A DNA stretch of 64,000 nucleotides, taken from NCBI RefSeq assembly GCF_041435495.1, contig NZ_CP108644.1, positions 7,487,501 to 7,551,500 of the forward strand, given 5' to 3'. Made by a program: the position numbers and the translations under genes. The first letter of the stretch is position 1, and each line of letters opens with the position of its first letter. Below, piece after piece: positions 43,258 through 51,594 of the stretch. Below the pieces are notes generated by a model. The model did no database searches. It worked only from the letters and a program-made list of their open reading frames with translations, and was not told the origin of the DNA. The stretch is from Streptomyces sp. NBC_01116 (GTDB taxonomy: Bacteria > Actinomycetota > Actinomycetes > Streptomycetales > Streptomycetaceae).

Positions 43258-44625
43258 CTACCGCGCCCGGACCGTCGCCAGCACGTCCCGGTCCGGCTGG
43301 AGCGTCAGCCCCGTCAGCGGCGTGATCTCGCCGGGGTCCACGTCCACGGTGAAACGCCGGGCCAGCACGGCGAGGAGGAGGACGGACTCCACCATCGCGA
43401 AGCGCGTGCCGATGCAGACCCGGGGGCCGCCGCCGAACGGGAACCACGCGTACTCCGGGATCTCGTCGCCGTCCTCGGCGTCCCAGCGTTCCGGCCGGAA
43501 ATCCTCCGGCTCGGGGAACCAGCGCGCGTCGCGGTGCGTGGCCCACTGGCTGCTCCACACCCGGGTGCCCTCCTCGACCGGCAGGCCGCCGATCGTCGCC
43601 CCCTCCTTCGCGATACCGGTGATCAGCCAGATCGCCGGGAACAGCCGCAGGGTCTCCTTCACCACGGCCTGGGCGTAGGGCAGTCGTGCGTAGTCCTCGA
43701 AGCCGGGCTCCCGGTCGCCGAGCACACGGTCCAGCTCCTCGGCGAGCGCGTCGCGGACGCGGGGGTTGCGGGCCAGCAGGTACCACGCCCACACCAGCGT
43801 CGTACTCGTCGTCTCATGACCGCCGATGTAGAGCGTGACCGCCTCGTCCCGGATCTCCTCGTCGCTGAGGTGCGTCCCGCTGTCGTCCACGGCGGTGAGC
43901 AACCGGCTGAGCAGATCGGGGCGTTCCTTCTCGCCGTCCCGGTGCCGGGCGACGACCCGGCGCACCTCGGCGTCGATGACGGCGGCGGCCTTCCTGATCC
44001 GCGCCCGGCCCGGTGTCGGCACCCAGTCCGGCAGCAGTGCGCCCAGCCCGGCGAACTCCTTGCCGATCTCCATCTGGGCGATGTCCATCGCCCGCCCCAT
44101 CGCCTCGGAGTCCGCGGGGGTGTCCACCCCGAAGATCGTGCGGACCGCGATCTTCTGGGTCAGCGCGGACATCTCCCGCTTGACGTCGATCCGTTGGCCG
44201 TCCGCCCACCGGTCCGCGAGCTCCACCGCACAGTCCGCCATCGTGGTCGCGTACGACGTGACCTGCTTGGGCCGCACGGAGGGCTGCACCAGCGAGCGCT
44301 TGCGCCGCCAGTCCCGGCCCCGCGCCACGAGCATCCCGTTCCCCAGCACCGTACGGAACGCGATACCGAGCTTCGGCTGGTCGAAGGTGTGCTCGGTCTC
44401 GGTGAGCAACTCGCCTATGCAGGAGGGATCGGAGAGGAAGACGCACCGGTTGCGTCCGAACCTCCAGCGCACCATGTTCCCGTGCGAGCGCAGGAGTTCG
44501 AAGAAGGCGAGGGGGTCCTTCCCGAACTGCGGCAGATTCCCCACGAGCGGCAGCCCCTTGGGCCCCGGCGTGAACGCGTGGCCGCGAGGCTGGGTGTCGC
44601 GTGCCGGGCCGGTCTGCGTGGACAT
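43258..44625 (-). CDS. Cytochrome P450
   Basis: This 455-residue P450 has I-helix IGGHETTSTTLVW, K-helix KETLRLFP, PERW (FRPERWDAE) and haem loop FPFGGGPRVCIGTRFA. The longer form with PGPKGLPLVGNLPQFGKDP at the N-terminus and the FPFGGGPR loop is of the type related to fatty-acid or terpene hydroxylases rather than the short CYP154 type. There is no redox partner nearby. ATG 44625 was chosen because the family-like sequence starts after it. A perfect palindrome sits 42-63 bases upstream. Confidence 0.9.
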   Translation of the reverse strand: MSTQTGPARDTQPRGHAFTPGPKGLPLVGNLPQFGKDPLAFFELLRSHGNMVRWRFGRNRCVFLSDPSCIGELLTETEHTFDQPKLGIAFRTVLGNGMLVARGRDWRRKRSLVQPSVRPKQVTSYATTMADCAVELADRWADGQRIDVKREMSALTQKIAVRTIFGVDTPADSEAMGRAMDIAQMEIGKEFAGLGALLPDWVPTPGRARIRKAAAVIDAEVRRVVARHRDGEKERPDLLSRLLTAVDDSGTHLSDEEIRDEAVTLYIGGHETTSTTLVWAWYLLARNPRVRDALAEELDRVLGDREPGFEDYARLPYAQAVVKETLRLFPAIWLITGIAKEGATIGGLPVEEGTRVWSSQWATHRDARWFPEPEDFRPERWDAEDGDEIPEYAWFPFGGGPRVCIGTRFAMVESVLLLAVLARRFTVDVDPGEITPLTGLTLQPDRDVLATVRAR

Positions 44626-44666
44626 CGAGGAACTCCGCTCCCTGGGGCGCGCCACGGCCGGCGCGC

Positions 44667-44688
44667 CTGTTCGATCCCCATCGAACAG
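44667..44688. promoter_or_regulatory. Perfect 9-bp-arm palindrome in the P450 promoter
   Basis: CTGTTCGAT-CCCC-ATCGAACAG lies 42 bases before the P450 start. Such a symmetric site is typical for a dimeric repressor. No regulator gene is adjacent. Confidence 0.65.
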
Positions 44689-44737
44689 GATGGGGGCGGC
44701 GCTCCACCAGAGTGACGGCACGCGTGGCCTGAATCCG

Positions 44738-45178
44738 TCAGGTCCCGTGCGGAACAGGTGAGTTGAGGGTGGCCGTCGGGTGCGTGCCCGTAGAGCGGGG
44801 CACCACGACGACCTGGTGCTCGTCCTCGTACACGACCCTGCCGGGATCCGCGGAGTCCAGCCGCTCGCACGGCACCCCGTGCGCGGCCAGCAGGGCGAGA
44901 TAGCCGGGAATCCGGTCCAGCAGATGGGTCGCCGTCTCCTTGAACCAGGCCACCGCCCCAGGGTTCACCCCGGGGTCGTACACCGTCGGGTCGACCCGCG
45001 AGGGGTCGGTGTAGGCGGCGTCGTACCAGTCGTTCGCCGACCGCCAGAACCGGCGCTGCTCCTCGGTCAGCCGCCCTTCCCTGGCCAGACCGTTGGCCAG
45101 CGCGAAGATCCCGGGGAAGTGGCCCCGGGGGCTCCGCTCGGTGCTCTGGAACCGTACGTACGTCGTCGTCCCGCCCAT
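44738..45178 (-). CDS. Uncharacterised 146-residue protein
   Basis: The protein starts MGGTTTYVRFQSTERSPRG and contains LTEEQRRFWRSANDWYDAAY and a VVYEDEHQVVVVPR stretch near the end. GAGGGAAG precedes ATG 45178. It has no signal peptide or membrane helix. It has an acidic, tryptophan/tyrosine-rich middle and looks like a soluble globular protein. It is co-directional with the P450 downstream but separated by 112 bases containing the palindrome, so they are probably separate units. I do not recognise the family. Confidence 0.7.
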   Translation of the reverse strand: MGGTTTYVRFQSTERSPRGHFPGIFALANGLAREGRLTEEQRRFWRSANDWYDAAYTDPSRVDPTVYDPGVNPGAVAWFKETATHLLDRIPGYLALLAAHGVPCERLDSADPGRVVYEDEHQVVVVPRSTGTHPTATLNSPVPHGT

Positions 45179-45240
45179 TCCGCTTCCCTCCGCCGAGACC
45201 GGTGAAGAGCTCAGCGTAGGTCCGGTCCGCATGGCGCGGG

Positions 45241-46821
45241 TCAGAGGCCGACGATCAGCTGGATGCAGACGATCTTGACCAGGATGGCGAGCGCGAACAG
45301 CGTCGAATAGCCGTTGTTGATCCGGCTGTCGCTCGCCCGGCTGTTGGCGTACGCCACGATCGCCGGGTTGCCGACGTAGCCCGACAGCAGCCCCATGGTC
45401 CGCTCCCGGCTCTGCCCCAGCGCCTTCGCGACCAGCACCATCAGGGCGTAGCTGACGACCGCGCCGATCGCCAGCACGGCCGCCAGCTTCAGCCCGAAGA
45501 GGGAGAAGGCGTTCTCCCGGAACGAGTAGCCCGAGGTGAGCCCCACGACGGCGAGGAAGAGCAGCAGCCCGATCTGGCGCAGGGTGAGGTTGGCGCGGGT
45601 CGGCAGGGTCCACACCAGCGGGCCGGTGCGCCGGCGCCAGCCGAGGACCATCCCCATCACCAGTGGTCCGGCCCCGGTGCCCAGGGCCAGGGTGGTGGAG
45701 CCCAGGGTGAGGGAGGGGATGCCGACGAGGAATCCCAGGGTGAGACCGAGGCCCAGGCTCACCGCGCTGACCTCGCTGACCTTCGCCTCGGTGTCGCCCA
45801 GGTACGTGGTGACCTCGCCCGTCCGCTCGCGCGGCATGACCACCCGCACCCGGTCGTCGAGCTGGAGCAGCAGGCCGTCGTGGGCGAGCATGTCGAAGTC
45901 GCCGCGCCGCACCCGGCTGACGAGCGCCCCGTACTTCTCGCCGAGCCCGAGCTCCCCGACGGTGTGCCCGGCCAGGTCCGGGTTGGTGAGCAGGACCCGC
46001 CGGTAGTCCACCGCACCGCGGTCGTCCAGCAGATGGCGCGGGGCGAGGGACCCGAGCGCGTCCGTCGCCGCCCGTACGTCGGCCTCGCCGCCGACCAGCA
46101 CGACCTGGTCGCCGGGGGAGAGGCGGTCCAGTTCCCGGGCGACCCGGGTCGCACCGTCGGCGGGGCGGTACGCGCTGGCCAGCACCCGGTGCGCGGCGAC
46201 GCCGGGCACGTCCGCCCAGCGCAGGTCCCGGGCCACCTGGACCGTACGGGTGACGAGGGTGGCCGGCAGGCCCGAGTCGGGGTCCCGGCGGGCGGTCCAG
46301 TGGCGGCGGGCCGCGATCGCCGAGACGAACATGATCGTGATGACGACGGCGAGCGGGTAGCCGATGGCGTATCCCACGGCGGGCTGCGTCGGGTCCTCGG
46401 AGGCGTCCTGGGCGGCGGCGAGGCCCGGGGTGGTGGTCCCGATGCCCGCGTACCCGCCCGCGAGGAACGGCCCGTCGATGCCGAACCAGCCGTGTCCGAC
46501 GAAGCCGACCACCGCCGCGGTGAGGGCCAGGGCCACCACGGCCCCGGCCATCACCGGGAGCTGGCCGCGCAGTTCACGGAAGAACGCGGGGCCCGACTCC
46601 AGGCCGACCGTGTACACGTACAGCGCCAGGCCCAGGGCCGAGACCCCGGCCGGCACGGCGGCGGCGATGTCCTCGTCGAGCGCCCCGACGAGGAGGCCGA
46701 CGAACAGGACTCCGGCCGCGCCGAGCCGGACCGGGCCGAAGCGCACCATGCCGAGCAGCGCGCCGAGCGTGATCACGGCGAACACCGCCACCCATGGGTT
46801 GTCCGCGAAGAACTGCCACAC
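45241..46821 (-). CDS. AspT/YidE-type membrane exchanger with TrkA-C domains
   Basis: This 526-residue protein has two membrane halves, each of about five to six helices and related to each other (AspT/YidE/YbjL duplication), around a central cytosolic part (about residues 200-340) with RCK_C/TrkA-C-like modules (LSPGDQVVLVGGEADV and LLQLDDRVRVVMPRE). Repeated motifs such as GYAGIGTTTPGLAAAQ and LLSGYVGNPAIVAYAN fit the aspartate:alanine exchanger family; the substrate is open. GTG 46821 is preceded by GGGGAGG, whose first bases are part of a long hairpin. Confidence 0.85.
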   Translation of the reverse strand: MWQFFADNPWVAVFAVITLGALLGMVRFGPVRLGAAGVLFVGLLVGALDEDIAAAVPAGVSALGLALYVYTVGLESGPAFFRELRGQLPVMAGAVVALALTAAVVGFVGHGWFGIDGPFLAGGYAGIGTTTPGLAAAQDASEDPTQPAVGYAIGYPLAVVITIMFVSAIAARRHWTARRDPDSGLPATLVTRTVQVARDLRWADVPGVAAHRVLASAYRPADGATRVARELDRLSPGDQVVLVGGEADVRAATDALGSLAPRHLLDDRGAVDYRRVLLTNPDLAGHTVGELGLGEKYGALVSRVRRGDFDMLAHDGLLLQLDDRVRVVMPRERTGEVTTYLGDTEAKVSEVSAVSLGLGLTLGFLVGIPSLTLGSTTLALGTGAGPLVMGMVLGWRRRTGPLVWTLPTRANLTLRQIGLLLFLAVVGLTSGYSFRENAFSLFGLKLAAVLAIGAVVSYALMVLVAKALGQSRERTMGLLSGYVGNPAIVAYANSRASDSRINNGYSTLFALAILVKIVCIQLIVGL

Positions 46822-46832
46822 CGGCCCTGCCT

Positions 46833-46885
46833 CCCCGACCTCGAAGATCCGTTCCTGTCGGGGGCCAGGATCTTCGAGGTCGGGG
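46833..46885 (-). promoter_or_regulatory. 18-bp perfect inverted repeat in the exchanger leader
   Basis: CCCCGACCTCGAAGATCC (46833-46850) and its exact complement (46868-46885) flank a 17-base loop. On the minus strand it ends 12 bases before the exchanger start codon, and its last GGGG overlaps the ribosome-binding site. It lies 34 bases after the upstream gene's stop, so a terminator role is also possible. Confidence 0.75.
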
Positions 46886-46919
46886 GCGGCCGCCACTCGG
46901 TGAGCGGGCGGCGCGCCCC

Positions 46920-47777
46920 TCAGGCGCCGGGCGGCACGTGGGCCGGCCGGCCCCGGCCCCGCGTCAGCGCGTAGCCGAACACGGCCGCCAGCGCGGCGAG
47001 CACGCCGCCGCCCACGGTCCACAGCCAGCGGTCGGTCCACCAGCCCGAGGCCCAGCCGTCCTCCGGCTCACCGGCGGACGGCCCCCGCGGCGCGGCAGCC
47101 GTGTCGCCCGCCGAACCCGCGTCGCCCGCCGAGGCGGCCGATACGCCCGGCACCAGCGGCTCGGAGAGCGCGCCGTCCACGTCGTGGGCGCCGCCCTGTT
47201 CCTTCGAGACCGCCTTCACCTCGACGCCGACCGGCAGCCCGAGGTCGGCGGCGGGCAGGTCCACCACCGTGAGGCGGATGTAGTAGCTGCCGGGCAACGG
47301 GTCGTTGCCCCACGGCTCGGACCAGGACCGTACGGTCCGCAGCACGCAGGACAGCTCGACGGAGGCGGCGTCGGCCGCCGCCTTCCCGGTCTGGTGCCCG
47401 TACATGCAGGCCTGGCGGCGCCGCAGCCCGTCGTACACGTCGATCTGCCAGGTGGACGTGGAGCTCCGGGCGCTCGAAGGCAGCTTCACGGTGGCCTCGA
47501 CGGTGGGCCGCCGGCCGGCGTCGGCGGGGAACACCCAGTACAGGTAGTCACCCGCCGACGCCCGGGCGGTGCCGGTCTGCCCCTGTTCCAGCGCGGTGGC
47601 CGTACGGAACGTGGTCCCGGCCTCGGTGGGGCCCGCCCCGTCGTCGGCGGGGCTCGCGCTCGCCGACGGGTCGTCGGCCACGGCCGCGCCCGCCGAGGTG
47701 AGCAGGGTCAGTCCGGCGAGCAGCGCTCCGGTCAGGGCGCGTCGGGCGCCGTGGGTGCGGCGAGGTGTCGTGCCCAT
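46920..47777 (-). CDS. Secreted protein with C-terminal membrane helix, partner of the VWA protein
   Basis: This 285-residue protein has a signal peptide ending near AGAAVA (residue 33). The extracellular domain contains YLYWVFPADAGRRPTVEATV and QIDVYDGLRR, two Cys (QACMYG and ELSCVLR) and GSYYIRLTVVDLP. A linker rich in Ala/Gly/Asp, a membrane helix near residue 255 and a short basic tail follow. Its ATG overlaps the VWA gene stop (TGATG), so the two are made together. The same plan (extracellular domain, then membrane anchor) is used by the VWA protein. Function unknown. Confidence 0.75.
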   Translation of the reverse strand: MGTTPRRTHGARRALTGALLAGLTLLTSAGAAVADDPSASASPADDGAGPTEAGTTFRTATALEQGQTGTARASAGDYLYWVFPADAGRRPTVEATVKLPSSARSSTSTWQIDVYDGLRRRQACMYGHQTGKAAADAASVELSCVLRTVRSWSEPWGNDPLPGSYYIRLTVVDLPAADLGLPVGVEVKAVSKEQGGAHDVDGALSEPLVPGVSAASAGDAGSAGDTAAAPRGPSAGEPEDGWASGWWTDRWLWTVGGGVLAALAAVFGYALTRGRGRPAHVPPGA

Positions 47778-49057
47778 CAGTTGGTCCTCCATACGGCGAC
47801 GCGCCAGCGCGAGATCCAGCCGGTCAGCAGGCCCGCGACCAGTCCGGTCAGGACGAGCACGCCGAGCAGCCACCAGCCGCGGCCGAGCCCGAAGGCAGCG
47901 ACGTCCGAGGCGTCGTCCGGGCCGTCCACCAGGTCCACGGTCAGCTCGACCGGCAGACCGGGCGACCGCTTCACCGAGGCGGGCGCGGAGAAGGAGTGGG
48001 CGAGCTGGAGGCAGACGGTCTCGGCGGCGGGCTTGCCGTCGCCGGCGTCGCCGTCCGCCACGTCGGACTTCGGATAGCGCAGCCCGGACGAGATCACGTC
48101 GGTGCGGCCGGTCCCGGCCTCGGAACCCCGGACGATCTCCCGTCCGTGCACGGTCACCGCGCGCAGCAGCACGCCGTAGTCGTCGTCCACGGCGCGGTCG
48201 GCCGCCACGCTCGCCGAGGCGCGCAGCTCCTGACCGGGCAGCACGTCGACGCGGTACCAGCGGTGCTGGGCGATCTCCGCGCGGTCGGTGTAGAGACCCG
48301 GCTTCAGCTCGGGCGCGGCGGAACAGCTACCGGCCCCCTCGGTCGCCACCGGAGTGACGACGGGCTCGGCGGCCCGGTCCACCAACTGCTTGACCCGGCC
48401 CGAGAGTTCTTCCTTGTGCTGGACGGCGGTGTACGTGCCGCCGGTGGCCTCGGCGATGCAGGTGAGCTGCTGGCGGATCTTGGCGTTGGGCACCAGGCCC
48501 AGCGTGTCCACGACCAGGTGGGTGCCGCGGGCGGCGATCTCCCGGGCCACCTCGCACGGGTCGAGCGGCCCGCAGGTGTCCTCGCCGTCCGTGATGAGCA
48601 CGATCCGGCGCGAACCGTCCCCGCCCTCCAGGTCGTCGGCCGCGCCGAGCAGGGCCGGGCCGATCGGGGTGAAGCCGGTCGGAGCGAGGGTGGCGACCGC
48701 GGCCTTGGCCTCGGTGCGGTCCAGCGGGCCTACCGGGTAGAGCTGCCGGGTGTCCTTGCAGCCGACCTTGCGGTCCTCGCCCGGGTAGTCCGCGCCGAGC
48801 GTCCGGATGCCGAGGTGCACCTCCTCGGGCGCCGCGTCCAGCACGTCGTTGAACGCCTGCTTGGCCGCGGCCATCCGGGACTGGCCGTCGATGTCGCGGG
48901 TCCGCATCGAACCGCTGACGTCGAGCACCAGCTCGACCTTGGGGGAGGGGGCGGCGGGGGCTTCGTCGGCGGCGGCGGGGATCGCGGTGCCGAGCCCGGC
49001 GGCCAGGGTGGCGAGCGCTATGCCCACCCCGGTCGTCAGCCGTTTTCTAGTGATCAT
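47777..49057 (-). CDS. Secreted, membrane-anchored von Willebrand factor A protein
   Basis: This 426-residue protein has a signal peptide to about AIPAAA (residue 29) and a VWA domain with the complete MIDAS: DVSGSM (about residue 46), TGFTPIGPAL and ITDGED. A second beta-rich domain (about residues 245-385) resembles the fold of its neighbour's extracellular part. A C-terminal helix GWWLLGVLVLTGLVAGLLTG and a basic end close it. VWA domains bind protein partners through a metal ion. It is translationally coupled to the gene at 46920, and the two proteins probably form a surface complex. Confidence 0.85.
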   Translation of the reverse strand: MITRKRLTTGVGIALATLAAGLGTAIPAAADEAPAAPSPKVELVLDVSGSMRTRDIDGQSRMAAAKQAFNDVLDAAPEEVHLGIRTLGADYPGEDRKVGCKDTRQLYPVGPLDRTEAKAAVATLAPTGFTPIGPALLGAADDLEGGDGSRRIVLITDGEDTCGPLDPCEVAREIAARGTHLVVDTLGLVPNAKIRQQLTCIAEATGGTYTAVQHKEELSGRVKQLVDRAAEPVVTPVATEGAGSCSAAPELKPGLYTDRAEIAQHRWYRVDVLPGQELRASASVAADRAVDDDYGVLLRAVTVHGREIVRGSEAGTGRTDVISSGLRYPKSDVADGDAGDGKPAAETVCLQLAHSFSAPASVKRSPGLPVELTVDLVDGPDDASDVAAFGLGRGWWLLGVLVLTGLVAGLLTGWISRWRVAVWRTN

Positions 49058-49115
49058 CGCCGGATCTTATGGAAAATCAGTTCGTATTCCCAACCGGGTC
49101 ACTCGGGGCCCGGGA

Positions 49116-49772
49116 TCACTCGTCCGGCGCCGGGCGGACGAACGCGCCGGCGGCGGCGGCCAGGGCCGTCGTGGTCGCGGCCTGGGCGGGCAGCCGCGGA
49201 TCGGGAGCGGTCCGCAGCAGCACCAACTGGTGGTACAGCGGCGCGGTGGAGGCGATCAGCAGGCGCCGCGCGTCGGTGTGCGAAGGGAGTTCACCGCGGT
49301 CGACGGCGCGCCCGACGATGATCTCGCAGCGCGCGTACCGGTCCTCCCACAGCCGCTGCTGGGCCTCGGCGGCCCGCGCGGAGCGGAACGAGGCGGCCAT
49401 GAGTGCCTGGGGGATCGACGGCCGCACGACCAGCGACTCCTGGATCTCGTCGTTGAGAGCCGTCAGATCGCCACGCAGCGAGCCCGTGTCCGAGGGCGCC
49501 CAGTCGTCCTCGCCCGCCGCGTCGAGGACATCGGCCAGCAGCCCTCCGACATCCTCCCAGCGCCGGTAGACCGTGGTCCGGTGGACGCCGGCGCGGGCCG
49601 CGACGCCCTCCATCGTGAGCCCCTCGTAACCGTGCTCGCCCAGCTCGGCGCGCACCGCGTCGAGCACCTGGGCGCGGACGCGTGCGGTGCGGCCACCCGG
49701 CCTGCGGCCCGGCGGCATGGCGGGGCCGGCGGTGCGGGCGGGCTCCGGCGGGCCGCCCGCCGGTTCGGTCAT
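49116..49772 (-). CDS. TetR-family regulator
   Basis: This 218-residue protein has an N-terminal helix-turn-helix, LTMEGVAARAGVHRTTVYRR (about residues 53-72), and an all-helical ligand domain. It diverges from the ABC-F and macrolide glycosyltransferase genes and is the natural candidate for their drug-responsive repressor. ATG 49772 is chosen; GTG/ATG alternatives closer to residue 19 (MPPGRRPGG) are possible because no strong ribosome-binding site is seen. Confidence 0.88.
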   Translation of the reverse strand: MTEPAGGPPEPARTAGPAMPPGRRPGGRTARVRAQVLDAVRAELGEHGYEGLTMEGVAARAGVHRTTVYRRWEDVGGLLADVLDAAGEDDWAPSDTGSLRGDLTALNDEIQESLVVRPSIPQALMAASFRSARAAEAQQRLWEDRYARCEIIVGRAVDRGELPSHTDARRLLIASTAPLYHQLVLLRTAPDPRLPAQAATTTALAAAAGAFVRPAPDE

Positions 49773-49818
49773 CGGTAATCCGGTTGCCCGGCGGTGTGGG
49801 TCATGGCACCATCTTAAA

Positions 49819-49848
49819 GCAACAGTTGTCGCACTAGTGGAGTTGCCG
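49819..49848. promoter_or_regulatory. Candidate operator in the TetR/ABC-F divergent promoter
   Basis: The 153-base gap holds GCAACAGTTG (a CAAC-A-GTTG palindrome) at 49819-49828 and a second GTTGC at about 49842-49846, near ACTAGT. The symmetry is suggestive only. Confidence 0.35.
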
Positions 49849-49925
49849 ATGCTCTTCCGAAGCTTTCCCCCGGCCTCGCGGTCCGCCGCCACCGCCTCGT
49901 CCACGACAGCTTCGGAGTCGCCCGT

Positions 49926-51545
49926 ATGCCTACACAGATCACCGCGCTCGACATCAGCAAGGCCTTCGACGGCAGGACCGTTCTCGATTCGGTGAGCTGC
50001 TCGCTCGCGCAGGGCGAGCGCACCGGCATCGTCGGTGAGAACGGCTCCGGCAAGACCACCCTGCTGCGGCTGTTCGCCGGGCTGGTCCGCCCCGACCGGG
50101 GGCGCGTCGTCCTGCGGGCCGACGGTGCCGTCGGCTACCTCGCCCAGGACGAGGCGCTGCCCGCCGGCATGACGGCCCAGCAGGTCATCGACCGCGCGCT
50201 GGGCGACCTTCGCGCGATCGAGGCACGGATGCGCCGTCTGGAGGCGGCGATGGCCGACGGCGACACCTCGGTGCTCGACCCGTACGGCGAGGCCGTCTCC
50301 GCCTTCGAGCTGCGCGGCGGCTACGACGCCGACGCCCGGCTGGAGCGCGCCCTGCACGGCCTCGGCCTGAGGCAGGTGGACCGCGCCTCGCCCCTGGGTG
50401 CCCTCTCCGGCGGCGAGCGTGCCCGGCTCCGCCTGGCCGCGGTGCTGGCGGCCGCCCCCGAGGTGCTGCTCCTCGACGAGCCGACCAACCATCTGGACGC
50501 GTCCGCCCTGACCTGGCTGGAGGAGCACCTGCGCAACCACCGGGGCACCACCGTGGTCGTCTCCCACGACCGGCGCTTCCTCGAACAGGTCGCCACCAGC
50601 CTCTTGGAGGTCGACGGGGACCGGCACGGCGTCGTCCGGTACGGCAACGGCTACGCCGGCCACCTCGCGGAGAAGGCGGCGGCACGACAGCGCTGGGTCC
50701 AGCGCCACGACCGGTGGCGCGAGGAGGTCGACCGGACGCGCGCCTCGGCCGCTGTCACCGCCCGCCGGGTCGCCCCGGGACGCCCGATGAAGGACGGTGA
50801 CAAGCTCTCCTACAACCAGGCCGGGGCCCGGGTCCAGCAGTCCCTGGCCAGCCGTGTCCGCAACGCCGAGGAACGGCTGAACCGCCTGCTGGCAGATCCG
50901 GTCCCGGCCCCGCCGGAGCCGCTGAGCTTCTCGCCCGTGCTCCGTGCCGGAGAGCTGTCCGGCACCGTGCTCGACGCCGCGGAGGTCTCCGTCGCGGGCC
51001 GGCTCGACCCGATCGGCCTCACGGTCCGCGCGGGCGAGCACCTGCTGATCACGGGTGACAACGGCTCCGGCAAGACCACCCTGTTGCGCCTCCTCGCCGG
51101 AGACCTGGCCCCCGACCGGGGGCACGTCGTCAGGCGCGGCCGGATCGGCTTCCTCCCGCAGGACCCGGCGTCCGGCTCCGCGCACGAGACCCTGCTCACC
51201 GCCTACGCCCGAGGGCTCGCCGGAGCAGCCGACGAGCACGCCGAACGGCTGCTGGCCCTCGGGCTGTTCGACCGGGCCCGCCTCTCGGTGCCCGTCGCGC
51301 GGCTCTCCACCGGCCAGCGGCAGCGGCTCGCCCTGGCGCGGCTGGTCAGCCGGCCCGCCGACGTCCTGCTGCTCGACGAGCCGACCAACCACCTCTCTCC
51401 CGCCCTCGCCGAGGAGTTGGAGACCGCACTGGCCGGTTTCGCCGGGACCGTCGTCCTCGTCAGCCACGACCGGCTGCTCAAGAGCCGCTGGCGGGGTGCC
51501 CGGTTGACGCTGCGGGCTGCCCGAGTGCCCGCACTCAAGGGCTGA
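49926..51545 (+). CDS. ABC-F ribosomal protection ATPase, antibiotic resistance type
   Basis: This 539-residue protein has two ATPase domains on one chain and no membrane segments. Domain 1 has GENGSGKTTLL (about residues 38-48), LSGGERARLRLA and LLLDEPTNHLDA. The interdomain linker (about residues 235-305, basic and helical) can reach the ribosome. Domain 2 has GDNGSGKTTLLRLL, LSTGQRQRLALARL and LLDEPTNHLSPA. Length and linker fit resistance ABC-F proteins such as those in macrolide producers, which dislodge drugs from the 50S subunit. It is followed after 49 bases by a macrolide-type glycosyltransferase. Confidence 0.88.
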   Translation: MPTQITALDISKAFDGRTVLDSVSCSLAQGERTGIVGENGSGKTTLLRLFAGLVRPDRGRVVLRADGAVGYLAQDEALPAGMTAQQVIDRALGDLRAIEARMRRLEAAMADGDTSVLDPYGEAVSAFELRGGYDADARLERALHGLGLRQVDRASPLGALSGGERARLRLAAVLAAAPEVLLLDEPTNHLDASALTWLEEHLRNHRGTTVVVSHDRRFLEQVATSLLEVDGDRHGVVRYGNGYAGHLAEKAAARQRWVQRHDRWREEVDRTRASAAVTARRVAPGRPMKDGDKLSYNQAGARVQQSLASRVRNAEERLNRLLADPVPAPPEPLSFSPVLRAGELSGTVLDAAEVSVAGRLDPIGLTVRAGEHLLITGDNGSGKTTLLRLLAGDLAPDRGHVVRRGRIGFLPQDPASGSAHETLLTAYARGLAGAADEHAERLLALGLFDRARLSVPVARLSTGQRQRLALARLVSRPADVLLLDEPTNHLSPALAEELETALAGFAGTVVLVSHDRLLKSRWRGARLTLRAARVPALKG

Positions 51546-51594
51546 GACTCCGCCCGACCCCTCCGCACCCTCTACCCGAAACGAGTGATCACCC

